Origin: Leptotrichia sp. OH3620_COT-345
GTDB taxonomy: Bacteria; Fusobacteriota; Fusobacteriia; Fusobacteriales; Leptotrichiaceae
DNA: 64,000 nt
Assembly: GCF_003932895.1 (NCBI RefSeq)
Contig: NZ_RQYW01000010.1
Coordinates: forward strand, 1-64,000
Direction: 5' to 3'
A program made the translations under genes and the position numbers. Below are positions 1 to 9,160 of this stretch, in pieces. The notes below the pieces were generated by a model, which worked only from the letters and a program-made list of their open reading frames with translations, was not told the DNA's origin and did not search any database. Every line of letters begins with the position of its first letter. Positions within the stretch are counted from its first letter, which is position 1.

Positions 1-263
1 ATTTCTTCCGCTTTTTTACTTTGTGATTCTCTTTTTATCTCTGCCGCTCTCTTCTGTATACTGTTTGTATTTGTTACAGGTATTTCTTCCATAACCGACG
101 GCTCTTCGATTTTTTCCATCTTCTGTTGCTGTTTTTGTTCTTCTGCCTGTCTTTTTCTTGCTTCTCTTAACAGTCTGTCCACTGCAGGATCACTGTAACT
201 TAATTGACCTATTACAAGTAATATTAATCCTGACAGTATAAATGTCATCTTTTTAAATTTCAT
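1..263 (-). CDS. Secreted charged coiled protein, 5' part only
   Basis: Reading leftwards from the ATG at 263 gives an open frame to the window edge, so only the first ~87 residues are seen. Residues 1-22 look like a signal peptide (MKFKKM then a hydrophobic run ILSGLILLVIG). The rest is rich in Lys, Glu, Gln and Arg and probably forms a helix or coiled coil. AGGAGG lies just upstream of the ATG (264-274). I do not recognise the family. The 3' end is outside the window. Confidence 0.7.
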   Translation of the reverse strand, partial: MKFKKMTFILSGLILLVIGQLSYSDPAVDRLLREARKRQAEEQKQQQKMEKIEEPSVMEEIPVTNTNSIQKRAAEIKRESQSKKAEE

Positions 264-1141
264 TTTTCCTCCTTAAATTTAATATAAAAAATATATAACA
301 ATATTTATAAATCAAATATTTAATTAAGTAAATATATTTAATTAAATTTTGTATTGATTTTTCTAAAATTTTAAAATTAATGCAGTTATTTATACAAAAT
401 GTTTCTTTATAACCTATATAGATGCTTTATTTGAATATAATTATTTTCATATAAAATGACAAAAGGAAATTAATATATTTAATTAAATTTTATTTATCTT
501 TAGCTTACCTTATTTTTTATTAAGTCAACTCATTTGAGAAATTTTCTAACTCCTAATTTTTTCCTGAAGAGTCGTGATATCTTTCTCTATTTTTATATGT
601 CTTTATAGGTCAAAACTTAATATCAAACAAGTTTTCTATCACAATTTTTTTATTTATTTCTTTATTTAAATATAAAATCGGTCAAATTATTTCATTTTAT
701 TACTAACAATATATTTATCGAATACATTTATTTTCTTCTTCATTTTTCTTAATCATTTTTTATACTTTAAATGTCAGAACTATTCGGTCATTTTATGTTA
801 GCCCGTATACTGCCTTAATTATAAATTTCTTTCTACTTATTTTTCACTTAGATTTTATCATATAATTTTCTTAGCATTCCATCTACTAAGAAGTATAACA
901 AAAATAAATTCAAAAGACAATATAAAAATTTTATTTAATACTATAAATTATATATTAATGTTTTAAATAAAATTAATAAACAAAATATCATATTCTAACA
1001 TAATAAATGAAATTAAAATTATTATTATAAATTAATTTTTAATTCTATTTTTTATGAATTTAAAAAAATATCCTGTTTTTATTATAAAAGGTAACTTCTC
1101 CAATATTTAATATAAAATTTATTTATAAAATAAAAAATATA
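264..1141. other. Long AT-rich spacer without a gene
   Basis: About 880 bp with no convincing reading frame on either strand. It separates a minus-strand gene from the plus-strand marR operon. One 20-nt AT-rich direct repeat occurs at 331-350 and 472-491. No clear promoter for the leftward gene, terminator or RNA gene could be picked out. It may hold decayed sequence. Confidence 0.4.
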
Positions 1142-1189
1142 TTGACATTATCACTAATTAGTGGTAATATATTTTTATACTAATTAGTA
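1142..1189 (+). promoter_or_regulatory. Promoter with two MarR-type operators
   Basis: TTGACA at 1142-1147 and TAATAT at 1165-1170 are 17 bp apart. A 12-bp palindrome CACTAATTAGTG (1152-1163) fills the spacer, and a second one, TACTAATTAGTA (1178-1189), lies over the likely start point. Their centres are 26 bp apart. The next gene encodes a MarR-family repressor, so autorepression is the obvious inference. Confidence 0.8.
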
Positions 1190-1224
1190 ATAAATTTCAA
1201 AATCTAAATTAAAGGAAAAATCTT

Positions 1225-1686
1225 ATGAATAAAGAAAGTAAACCCCTTACAAAAGAAAATTTATCATTATATGCAATGATAGTTTTTAAAAGAGCGGAAA
1301 GAACTATTTCAAACATAACGGTGAGAAACATTAAAAAAATGGGACTTACCCTCACACAGTTCGGTGTTCTTGAAGTTCTTCATTCAAAAGGAGAACTTAA
1401 AATATGTGAACTTATTGAAAAAATGTTATCCACTTCTGGAAATATGACTGTTGTTATTAAAAATATGGAAAGAAATGGATGGATTTACAGAAATATAGAT
1501 AAAAAGGACAAAAGATCTTTTGTTGTGGGATTGACCGAACAGGGAAAAAACATTCTCAAAGTTGTGTTTCCTGAACATGTAAAATCTGTGGAAACAGCTT
1601 TTAATGTTCTTACTGATGAAGAAAAAAAAACTTTAATTTGTATTTTGAAAAAATTCAAAAAACTTGAAGAAAAAAACAAATATTAG
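1225..1686 (+). CDS. MarR-family transcriptional regulator
   Basis: 153 aa, the usual length of a MarR/OhrR-type winged-helix repressor. The helix-turn-helix and wing cover about residues 50-100, with MLSTSGNMTVVIKNMERNGW followed by RNIDKKDKRSF, the typical recognition helix and Asp-Lys-Lys-Asp wing. The RBS AAAGGA lies before the ATG. Its stop codon overlaps the RBS of the following flavin reductase gene, so the two form an operon. Twin palindromes in the promoter suggest negative autoregulation. The inducer cannot be read from the sequence; redox stress or quinones fit the partner gene. Confidence 0.9.
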   Translation: MNKESKPLTKENLSLYAMIVFKRAERTISNITVRNIKKMGLTLTQFGVLEVLHSKGELKICELIEKMLSTSGNMTVVIKNMERNGWIYRNIDKKDKRSFVVGLTEQGKNILKVVFPEHVKSVETAFNVLTDEEKKTLICILKKFKKLEEKNKY

Positions 1687-1699
1687 GAGGAATTAAATT

Positions 1700-2257
1700 A
1701 TGAGTAAAAAAAATGTATTATTTATTGTAGGTTCACTAAGAAAAGAATCTTTTAATTCAACAGTTGCAAAATATGTGGAGGAAGTTCTTGAAAAAGATGC
1801 TGATGTTGAATATCTTGATTATTCAAAATTGCCTTATTTAAATCAGGATTCTGAATTTCCTACTCCTGAAGAAGTTTTAAAAGTACGTGAAAAAGTATCT
1901 TCCGCTGACGGTATTTGGATATTTTCTCCTGAATATAATTTTCAGATACCCGGCGCTTTAAAAAACTTACTTGATTGGCTATCTCGTCCATTGAAACCTT
2001 TTGCGTTCCAAGATCCTACAGCAATATCCAATAAAAAAATAACAATCAGCGGAGCAGCGGGAAGCTCAAAAGCCGAAGGAGTTAGAAAACAGTTGTCTGA
2101 ATTATTAAAATTTATAAGAGCGGAAGTTGTATATGGAGAAGGAACAGGAATTGAATTATCAGGAGAAGCATTTCAAACAAACAAACTTGTTTTATCAGAT
2201 GAAAATAAAAGTGAACTGCAAAAGCAGTCTAAAGAGTTTTTAGAAAAATTAAATTAA
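1700..2257 (+). CDS. NADPH-dependent FMN reductase family (quinone/azo reductase-like)
   Basis: 185 aa flavodoxin-fold protein. VGSLRKESFNS near the N-terminus (residues 11-21) is the FMN phosphate-binding loop of the ChrR/YieF/AzoR-like NADPH:FMN reductases, and SPEYNFQIPGALKNLLDW (residues 77-94) is the second family hallmark. It is cytoplasmic and likely reduces quinones or other electrophiles. AGGAGG is 8 nt before the ATG. It follows marR directly and is the likely target of that repressor. The exact substrate is unknown. Confidence 0.88.
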   Translation: MSKKNVLFIVGSLRKESFNSTVAKYVEEVLEKDADVEYLDYSKLPYLNQDSEFPTPEEVLKVREKVSSADGIWIFSPEYNFQIPGALKNLLDWLSRPLKPFAFQDPTAISNKKITISGAAGSSKAEGVRKQLSELLKFIRAEVVYGEGTGIELSGEAFQTNKLVLSDENKSELQKQSKEFLEKLN

Positions 2258-2290
2258 TACCTTTATTGTACAATACCTTACCTTAACAAA

Positions 2291-2338
2291 AAGCTGTTAT
2301 AAAGTAGAAACATTTCTATTTTATAACAGCTTCTTTAT
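2291..2338. terminator. Bidirectional terminator between convergent genes
   Basis: Twenty-base arms at 2291-2310 and 2313-2332 (AAGCTGTTATAAAG... / ...TTTATAACAGCTT, one G-T wobble) meet at a minimal CA apex. A T-rich tract follows on the plus strand and an A-run precedes it, so it can serve both the plus-strand reductase gene and the minus-strand hydrolase gene. Confidence 0.8.
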
Positions 2339-2351
2339 ATTTTCACCACTT

Positions 2352-3626
2352 TTATTCACTATAAGGACCGTTAAGTAATTTCAATGTTACATTTTTTGGA
2401 TTAGGAAGTAATGATTTATAGCTAAAAAATATACTTCCTTTAATTTCAGAGTATCTTCTGTTCAACCTTACCTGCTCTACAAGTTCATTAGGATTTGACC
2501 AATCTTTTACCTTATATGCCGCTTGACCTATGTATAAGTCGGTATTGGTTTTTTTTGCATATTTACTCCACCATTCTACAAGTATACTGTAATCCGCCGC
2601 TCTAAACCCTCGCACCCAATAAATCTGAGGTGCCACATAATCTATCCATCCTTTATCCATCCAATGGAGTATATCCGCATAAAGATCATCATAATTTTGA
2701 ACTCCCGCTTGTGTTCTTGAACCCCTTACAGGATCTGTCGATATATTTCTCCATACTCCGAAAGGACTTATTCCAAACATAACACTTCTATTCTCTTTTT
2801 TTATTGATTTGTAAAGTTTTTCTATTAATTTATTTATATTATTCCTTCTCCAATCAGCTATACTTGAAAATTTTTTCCCATATTTTCTGTACTGTTCATT
2901 ATCAGGATATTCCTGTCCTTTGACTTTATAAGGATAGAAATAGTCATCCATATGAACACCGTCTATATTATATTTTTTAACAACTTCTACTATACTGTCC
3001 ACAACATAATCATTTACTTCAGGTATTCCCGGATTCAAATATAGTTTTCCTCCATACATTACAGTCCAATCGGGTCTTTTATTTCCTATATTGTCACGGG
3101 AAAGTTTTTCTCTTCCCCCTCCCATTGTAAGTCTGTAAGGATTGAACCATGCATGAAATTCTATATTTCTCTTATGTGCTTCTTCAATCATAAATTTTAG
3201 CGGATCATATCCCGGATTTATCCCTTGAGTTCCTGTCAAATATTCAGACCATGGAGCATATCTGGAAGGATAAAACGCATCTCCCACCGGCTTTATCTGT
3301 ACAAATACGGCATTCATATTCCATTTTTTTACATTTTCAAGGACAGAAATAAACTCTCTTTTCTGTTGATCTGCAGTAAGTCCTTTTTTAGACGGCCAGT
3401 CAATATTTATTACACTCGCTACCCAAACTCCTCTCAATTCTTTTTTTCCGTTTTTCAAAATCTGCTTTTGAATTTTTAAATTTGAAGAATCATTGTTATA
3501 ACTGTCTATTATTTTTAATATCTCCTCTTCATCCTGAAAATTATCCGTATTATGTTCGGCATACAGATTTACCGCTCCCAAAATCAAAACGGCAAATAGT
3601 ATAAATGCTTTTAATATTCTTCTCAC
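2352..3626 (-). CDS. Secreted glycoside hydrolase-like protein, GHL10/DUF187 (YngK type)
   Basis: 424 aa with an N-terminal signal peptide (residues 1-23, ending LYAEH). It matches the GHL10 (formerly DUF187) family: RGVWVASVINIDWPSKKGL at about 64-82, YNIDGVHMDDYFYPY at about 219-233, and the C-terminal DYVAPQIYW. These are the conserved strands and acidic residues of a TIM-barrel thought to act on cell-wall or other glycans outside the membrane. The start is GTG at 3626 with AGGAG 9 nt upstream. The substrate is not known from the sequence. Confidence 0.85.
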   Translation of the reverse strand: MRRILKAFILFAVLILGAVNLYAEHNTDNFQDEEEILKIIDSYNNDSSNLKIQKQILKNGKKELRGVWVASVINIDWPSKKGLTADQQKREFISVLENVKKWNMNAVFVQIKPVGDAFYPSRYAPWSEYLTGTQGINPGYDPLKFMIEEAHKRNIEFHAWFNPYRLTMGGGREKLSRDNIGNKRPDWTVMYGGKLYLNPGIPEVNDYVVDSIVEVVKKYNIDGVHMDDYFYPYKVKGQEYPDNEQYRKYGKKFSSIADWRRNNINKLIEKLYKSIKKENRSVMFGISPFGVWRNISTDPVRGSRTQAGVQNYDDLYADILHWMDKGWIDYVAPQIYWVRGFRAADYSILVEWWSKYAKKTNTDLYIGQAAYKVKDWSNPNELVEQVRLNRRYSEIKGSIFFSYKSLLPNPKNVTLKLLNGPYSE

Positions 3627-3666
3627 TTTACTTAGTCTCCTGTTCTTTTAAAAATTTAAGCTAAAA

Positions 3667-4425
3667 TTATTTTTGATTTATATCATCCGATCGGTTTATT
3701 ATCTCAAAATCTATGAGAATAGGTAAATGATCCGACAATATAGTTCTAATTACTTCATATTTTTTTATTTTTATTTTTTTTGAACAAAGAATAAAATCAA
3801 GTTCTTTTTTAGGGGCCCAACTTGGAAATGTGGGTTTTCTGTGTATATTTACGTTATATAATCCTCCTGCTTTTAAAAACAACTCAATTTCTTCATTCCC
3901 CCAAAAAATATTAAAATCTCCGGCAACAATAAAAGGTTTTTTACAAGCTTCTATAAGTTTATATAGTTGTACAATCTGTTTAAGTCTAGTTTTCCCTCCC
4001 AATGCAAGATGGACTAAAAATACAATAACAGCTCCCGTTTCAATTTCTATTACAAGTTTTTTCATTCCTTTATCCAGATAATGGAATTTCCGAGATTTTG
4101 TCTCCATTTTCGATAAAAAGGCATTTCCATGTTTTTTTACCATAGGAACTTTCATATATCCGGAATTCTCTTCGTATTTACTTTGATACACGTAATAATT
4201 TTCAGTTAATTTCCCAAGCAGTTCAGCCTGATTTATTTCTCTTGTTCTAAAAGATCCTAAATCAACTTCTATAAGTCCTACTATGTCGGGATCATAACTC
4301 TTTATAAATTCTCCTATACGGTAAATATGATCTAAAGACTGTCCGAGATAACCTCTTATATGTTTTAAAGGTTGATTTAAATACTTTCCTGTTCCGTATC
4401 TTATATTATATAAAAGAAATTTCAT
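3667..4425 (-). CDS. Endonuclease/exonuclease/phosphatase family protein
   Basis: 252 aa. It carries the EEP-fold signatures in order: LLYNIRYGTG (residues 4-13), IVGLIEVDLG with the metal-binding Glu, VAGDFNIFW with the Asp-Asn pair, and a C-terminal SDHLPILID (catalytic His). No signal peptide, so probably cytoplasmic. It may be a phosphodiesterase or nuclease; EEP members range from DNases to lipid phosphatases. It starts 4 nt after the stop of the methyltransferase gene, so the two are likely co-transcribed. Confidence 0.82.
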   Translation of the reverse strand: MKFLLYNIRYGTGKYLNQPLKHIRGYLGQSLDHIYRIGEFIKSYDPDIVGLIEVDLGSFRTREINQAELLGKLTENYYVYQSKYEENSGYMKVPMVKKHGNAFLSKMETKSRKFHYLDKGMKKLVIEIETGAVIVFLVHLALGGKTRLKQIVQLYKLIEACKKPFIVAGDFNIFWGNEEIELFLKAGGLYNVNIHRKPTFPSWAPKKELDFILCSKKIKIKKYEVIRTILSDHLPILIDFEIINRSDDINQK

Positions 4426-4429
4426 AATA

Positions 4430-5092
4430 TTACTTCCTAACCAATCCTACTCCATCTCCAAAAGGTAATAAAACAAAATCATATTCATTATTCAATTTTT
4501 CTATAAATTCTCTTAACCTTTTCACTATTGTTTTATATTTTTTCGGAATATTTTCATCTTTTTCAGTTACTAATCCTCTGAACATTATGTTATCAATAAA
4601 TATAATTCCCTCTTCATTTAATAACTTATAACAATTTTCAAAGAACTTTATATATTGACCTTTTGAAGCATCTATAAATATAAAATCCATCATATTTTTT
4701 TGATCTTTTTCAATATTTTTTCCAAGTTTCGGTATTTCTTCCAAAGCATCTCCTAATATTAATCTACTTTTTTCAAAAATACCTGCTTTTTTGAAGTTTT
4801 CCACGGCTTTAGCATGCCTTTCAGGATTTATTTCAATAGTTGTAAAACTTCCTCCATTTTCAGTAGCAATTTTCCCGAGAAATATCCCTGAATATCCTGT
4901 AGCAGTGCCTATTTCAAGTATATTAAGAGGTTTTTTCCCTCGTGCTGTAAATATCATAAAATTAAGTACTTCTTTTGTTACTATCGGAACATTATCTTCC
5001 AGACTTTCCTTTTCTATCTCTTCTATATTTTTATCATTTATTTTGAAGAGATTACGGCTATAATCCGATGATTCAAAAAAATTTTCTATCAT
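4430..5092 (-). CDS. SAM-dependent O-methyltransferase (YrrM/TrmR-like)
   Basis: About 220 aa class I methyltransferase of the caffeoyl-CoA/COG4122 group. Motif I is LEIGTATGYSGIFL, motif II TTIEINPERHAKA, and the metal-binding DFIFIDASKGQY and IIFIDNIMFRG follow. Bacillus YrrM (TrmR), which methylates 5-hydroxyuridine in tRNA, has this size and layout, so a tRNA role is possible but not shown. An in-frame GTG at 5104 is an alternative start; I prefer the ATG at 5092 because the GTG sits almost on the GGA motif. Confidence 0.8.
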   Translation of the reverse strand: MIENFFESSDYSRNLFKINDKNIEEIEKESLEDNVPIVTKEVLNFMIFTARGKKPLNILEIGTATGYSGIFLGKIATENGGSFTTIEINPERHAKAVENFKKAGIFEKSRLILGDALEEIPKLGKNIEKDQKNMMDFIFIDASKGQYIKFFENCYKLLNEEGIIFIDNIMFRGLVTEKDENIPKKYKTIVKRLREFIEKLNNEYDFVLLPFGDGVGLVRK

Positions 5093-5104
5093 AACTTTTA
5101 ACAC

Positions 5105-5575
5105 ATTCCTTTTATTTTTATCTTTTTTTTATCTTTTTATTATCTTTCTATTTTCTTTATTTCATAGTTTACTTTCTTTTCATGAGAGCTCATCCTTTCC
5201 TCATACTCCTACTATTAACTACAAAATTTTTTAATACTCGAAAATATTCCATTTTCTAAAAATCATAAACCATCTCTGTTCAGACAATTTTTTTCTTAAC
5301 ATTTATTCCTGTATTTTTTCATTGAAATAATTTTAATATCAAATTTTTACTTACATTCCAAGTTTATATTTCCATTATCACAATCTAATTGCTATTTTTT
5401 TACTTAAAACTGTTTCATTTACCTTTTAATTCCGGTCTCAATATTGATTATAAAATGAAAAATACAATAAATATGTTTAATGAATATTTTTCAACTATAA
5501 CAAAATTTGAGTTGAATTGTCTTTGGATACAACTTTTTTCAAAAAAAGCTAAGTATGTTTTCTTAACTGTAAATC
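5105..5575. other. Intergenic region carrying a dispersed repeat
   Basis: Between the methyltransferase start and the GspF stop there is no supported gene. The part 5174-5292 is a copy of the dispersed element in minus orientation. The flank at 5296-5370 (ATTTATTCCTG, ATTGAAATAATTT) also resembles sequence at 38440-38510, so the element may extend further or its flank is repeated too. Confidence 0.6.
5174..5292 (-). repeat. Dispersed intergenic element, copy 1 (minus orientation)
   Basis: Read on the minus strand it contains TTGTCTGAACAGAG, then ATATTTTCGAGTATTAAAAAA, TTTTGTAGTTAATAGTAGGA, and it ends in GATGAGCTCTCATG. The same blocks in the same order occur at about 23.1, 27.1, 38.3, 39.4 and 50.2 kb. 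This copy lies downstream of the GspF-like gene in the same direction as that gene. Confidence 0.75.
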
Positions 5576-6622
5576 CTACAATATCTCCCCCATTTTAAAA
5601 ACGGGAAGCATTATCGATAACATTATCACACCTACTATTATTGCTATAAATATTATAGATAACGGTTCAAACATTTTAAGAAATATCCTTACTTTTTCTG
5701 TTACTCTCTCATAATAAATTTCATATAAATTAAAAAAGGCATTGGATATTTCTCCTGTTTTTTCTCCTATACTTAAAAAATTAACATATTCCTGATTGAA
5801 AAAATTCAAATTATAAAAAGATTTTCTTATATTTTCACCTTTTTCCACCTTTATTATAATTTTTTTTATTTCATTATTCAGAATACCGCTTTCAGAGACA
5901 AGGCATATTTTAAGTGCCTGTAAAAAAGGGATTTCAGCATTTGTAAGGAAATACATATTCCCTGTAAAATTCAAAACTTTTATATCTTTATATATTTTAC
6001 TCCAGATCGGAATATTTAACAGTATTTTTTCAAATCTTTCTTTATTTCTATTTTTTATGTAAATAATTATCCAAATGAAAATTATCAATAAAATTGTAAC
6101 AATAAAGCTGTATTTATTAAAAGTTTCACTAAATTTTATAATTATTTCGGTTATAAACGGCAATTTCTGTCCCGTATCCGAATATACAAGTACAAATTTT
6201 GGAACTACAAATTTCAAAAGTACTGTTACAATAATCATAGCCGTAGTGATAACCGTAACAGGATATATACTTAACCCTGCTATTTCTTTTCTTATTTTTT
6301 CCTTAAATTTATATTTTTCATATAAATTTTTGAAAACCGCTTCAAGATTTCCGGTCTGTTCCCCTATTCTTATCAATCCCAGAAATTCCTTATCTGATGC
6401 TATCTTTTCAAAAGCTTTATTCAAAGGTTTTCCTTTTTCTATAAGTTTTCTTGTCTGTATTATCTTTTCTCTAAACTCACTGCTATAATTTATTGAAACA
6501 AGATTTAGCGAATCTAAAAGTTCCATTTTACCTTTTATCAAATAATACATACTTTTCAAAAATGATAATAAGTGTCTATCTTTTATTTTAGTCGGACTTT
6601 TTCTATTGAAAAAACTTACCAC
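5576..6622 (-). CDS. GspF/PilC-like inner-membrane assembly protein
   Basis: 348 aa polytopic platform protein of type II secretion and type IV pilus machines. Two T2SSF repeats are visible, each with the signature F..L..IGE.TG: LGLIRIGEQTGNLEAVFKNL (about 100-119) and VNFLSIGEKTGEISNAFFNL (about 270-289). Three hydrophobic segments lie near 130-155, 175-200 and 315-340. It starts at GTG 6622 with AGGGGG upstream. It is the last gene of the long pilus-type run but is separated from the other assembly genes by metabolic genes. Confidence 0.88.
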   Translation of the reverse strand: MVSFFNRKSPTKIKDRHLLSFLKSMYYLIKGKMELLDSLNLVSINYSSEFREKIIQTRKLIEKGKPLNKAFEKIASDKEFLGLIRIGEQTGNLEAVFKNLYEKYKFKEKIRKEIAGLSIYPVTVITTAMIIVTVLLKFVVPKFVLVYSDTGQKLPFITEIIIKFSETFNKYSFIVTILLIIFIWIIIYIKNRNKERFEKILLNIPIWSKIYKDIKVLNFTGNMYFLTNAEIPFLQALKICLVSESGILNNEIKKIIIKVEKGENIRKSFYNLNFFNQEYVNFLSIGEKTGEISNAFFNLYEIYYERVTEKVRIFLKMFEPLSIIFIAIIVGVIMLSIMLPVFKMGEIL

Positions 6623-6673
6623 ATTAATCCCCCTCGATTTAATTCTCCTTATTTTTATTCCTTATATTTCCTA

Positions 6674-8194
6674 TTATCTTTTAATATTTTCTCCTTTTTT
6701 ATTGTTTATTTCCATATTGCTTTCTGCCGTATTTCCTCCTATATTGTTATTGTTTTTTTCGTTATTTTCCGTTATATTTTCTGAATTTTCACTGTCTGTT
6801 TTTATATCCGTTTCTTCATTTTCATGTTTTTCCTGTTCAATTTCTTCTTTATGATGTCCGTTTATTTTTGCTTTTGTTGCATTTATATAAGCAGCTCCTA
6901 TTGAGTACAGCCTTTTAGAAAGTATATTTTTTATAGGCAGCCCCCCTTTATATACAAACGTTTTTTCAAATGAATCTACTCTCGTTAATTGGAGTAGACA
7001 GTAAAGCCTTAACAGGAAGCCTATTACAAAGGCTATTCTTATAGTATGGAATGTTTCTCCGAAAATATAAATAACTCCATTATTTATATATGTACCAAGT
7101 ACACCTCCAAATATTCCTGCAGTAATTGCAGTCATTCCACAAACAGCTGCATATGCTCCCACATAAGCATCCGCAGGCTCTTCTGAAATTTCCATAAGTA
7201 AATTCAATAAACTGAGAGTAATTGCCGTAAATCCTACAGCATCTACTATTGCAGCTGTAAATAACATTGATATTTTATTATCTTCTGTCATTGAATAATA
7301 TATCAGTACAAAATATGTAGTAAAAAATATCCCCATTCTAAGCATTGTTTTATTTCCATATTTATCCGACAACTTTCCATAAAGAACATAAAGTCCGCTT
7401 GACAGTATCGCTGTCAGAACTCCCATTTGAGAAATAAATATAATATCCACACCCAATATTTTTATTCTGTAATATTCAAATAAAGGTTTTAAAAATTCCC
7501 ATGTAAAGAGCCAGACTGAAGCAAATTTGAGATAAATTACAAAATTTTTATTTTTTAATGCCAATTTTATACTTACTTTTTCTATTTTTTTCCCTAAGAC
7601 AGGTACATAATGAAGGTACATAAAAATTGCAGACACTATTGCCGATAATGACATACATAAAGTAAGAAGAAGCATAGCAACTTTTTTATCATTCATTGAC
7701 AGGAGATATCCGTAAAGAAGTATATATATTACCGTAGACAAAGAAGAGAAAAAATTTCTCAGTCCGAAATATTTACCTCTGTCCTTTTTTTCAATAATTT
7801 CAACCATAGTGGCTGTCCACACATTATTTACAAAGGGAGAAAACAGTGCATAAATAAACATAATTAAAAAATATATTTCAGGCTTCCTTATATCAAATAA
7901 TATTGCAAAAGGTAATACGCACACTACCATTCTTGATATTGTGACTGACAACATTAAAGTTTTCTTTCTATTTCCGAGAAATCTGTTTACAGATTTTGTA
8001 AAAATCTGTAGAAAGTATCCGGCAGTAGGCAGTACCGATACTATTGATATAAAAAACGGATTGAAGTTAAAATATATTGCAAGGCTCAGCATGACAAAAC
8101 CTTGCATTCCTACATAAAATCCGTTATAAAATATTGCTTCAAATATCGAATATTTTTTCGTCTTGTTTATCTGTTGCTGTATACCCGCATCCAA
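6674..8194 (-). CDS. MFS transporter with Asn/Glu-rich C-terminal tail
   Basis: 506 aa with about 12 hydrophobic segments from residue 25 to 420. NRFLGNRKKTLML (after segment 2) and KYGNKTMLRMG (between segments 8 and 9) are the typical MFS cytoplasmic loops. The last ~70 residues are hydrophilic, rich in Glu, Asn and Lys, and low in complexity, which is unusual for an MFS protein. It sits between a ROK kinase and gspF, so a sugar or related substrate is plausible but not shown. Confidence 0.8.
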   Translation of the reverse strand: MDAGIQQQINKTKKYSIFEAIFYNGFYVGMQGFVMLSLAIYFNFNPFFISIVSVLPTAGYFLQIFTKSVNRFLGNRKKTLMLSVTISRMVVCVLPFAILFDIRKPEIYFLIMFIYALFSPFVNNVWTATMVEIIEKKDRGKYFGLRNFFSSLSTVIYILLYGYLLSMNDKKVAMLLLTLCMSLSAIVSAIFMYLHYVPVLGKKIEKVSIKLALKNKNFVIYLKFASVWLFTWEFLKPLFEYYRIKILGVDIIFISQMGVLTAILSSGLYVLYGKLSDKYGNKTMLRMGIFFTTYFVLIYYSMTEDNKISMLFTAAIVDAVGFTAITLSLLNLLMEISEEPADAYVGAYAAVCGMTAITAGIFGGVLGTYINNGVIYIFGETFHTIRIAFVIGFLLRLYCLLQLTRVDSFEKTFVYKGGLPIKNILSKRLYSIGAAYINATKAKINGHHKEEIEQEKHENEETDIKTDSENSENITENNEKNNNNIGGNTAESNMEINNKKGENIKR

Positions 8195-8231
8195 CTGTTT
8201 CTCCTCCCAAATTTTAAAATATATAATTTAT

Positions 8232-9119
8232 TTACAATGTCAGTTTGTCCAAAGCTATTTTCCCCAAAGCTAGTGATCCCACAAATCCCGCTTCATCTCC
8301 AAGATCCGGACACACAATATATTTGTCTATTTCTTCTAAAATTTCTTTTTTATGGACATAACCGTTTAAAAATTTCTGTACATTTTTCCTTATAAGCGGA
8401 AACAGCTGTTTTTGTTTCATTACTCCACCACCCATAATTATTCTTTGAGGAGATAAGATCAATATATAATTTACTATTGCCTGAGCTAAATAATAAGCTT
8501 CCATTTCCCATACACACATATCATCTACAAGTTCCTGTCCTTTTTTACCCCATCTTTCTTCAATTGCAGGACCGGCAGCCATTCCTTCAAGACAATCTTT
8601 GTGAAATGGACATCTTCCTTCAAAATTATCTTCAGGATGTTTTTTTAAAAATATATGCCCCATTTCAGGATGAGTCAATCCCTGAAGCATTACACCATTT
8701 ACTATCGCTCCGGCTCCTATTCCGGTTCCCACGGTAATATACATTACATTCTTCAGTCCTTTTCCTGCACCCCACCATGTTTCGGCAAGAGCCGCACCAT
8801 TTACATCAGTATCAAATTCCATCGGAACATGAAAATGTTTTTTTAATTCCCCTATTATATTATAATCACTCCAGTAAGGTTTCGGAGTTTTTGTTATATA
8901 TCCATATGTTTTTGAGTTTTTCACAGGATCTATAGGTCCGAAACTTCCGATGCCCATAACATCAAATTTCTTGTTTTTGAAGTATTCAATTACTTTTTCC
9001 ATTGTTTCTTCAGGAGTAGTCGTAGGGATACTTATTCTTTCTGTAATTTTTCCCTTTTCATTTCCCAAACCACATATAAATTTCGTTCCTCCCGCTTCAA
9101 TTGCCCCGATTACAGCCAT
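8232..9119 (-). CDS. ROK-family sugar kinase (fructokinase-like)
   Basis: 295 aa cytoplasmic kinase. The ATP-phosphate loop GAIEAGGTKFICGLG is at residues 5-19, TVGTGIGAGAIVNG near 128-141 is the second phosphate loop, and HPEMGHIFL plus CPFHKDCLEG is the ROK zinc-binding motif (His-Cys-His-Cys). The layout fits the ScrK/GmuE fructokinase group, which phosphorylates fructose or mannose at C6. It lies 38 nt upstream of the MFS gene, suggesting uptake and phosphorylation of one sugar. Confidence 0.87.
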   Translation of the reverse strand: MAVIGAIEAGGTKFICGLGNEKGKITERISIPTTTPEETMEKVIEYFKNKKFDVMGIGSFGPIDPVKNSKTYGYITKTPKPYWSDYNIIGELKKHFHVPMEFDTDVNGAALAETWWGAGKGLKNVMYITVGTGIGAGAIVNGVMLQGLTHPEMGHIFLKKHPEDNFEGRCPFHKDCLEGMAAGPAIEERWGKKGQELVDDMCVWEMEAYYLAQAIVNYILILSPQRIIMGGGVMKQKQLFPLIRKNVQKFLNGYVHKKEILEEIDKYIVCPDLGDEAGFVGSLALGKIALDKLTL

Positions 9120-9160
9120 CTTTTATCACATCCTTATTAAAACTTTTTCATTTTATTTCC

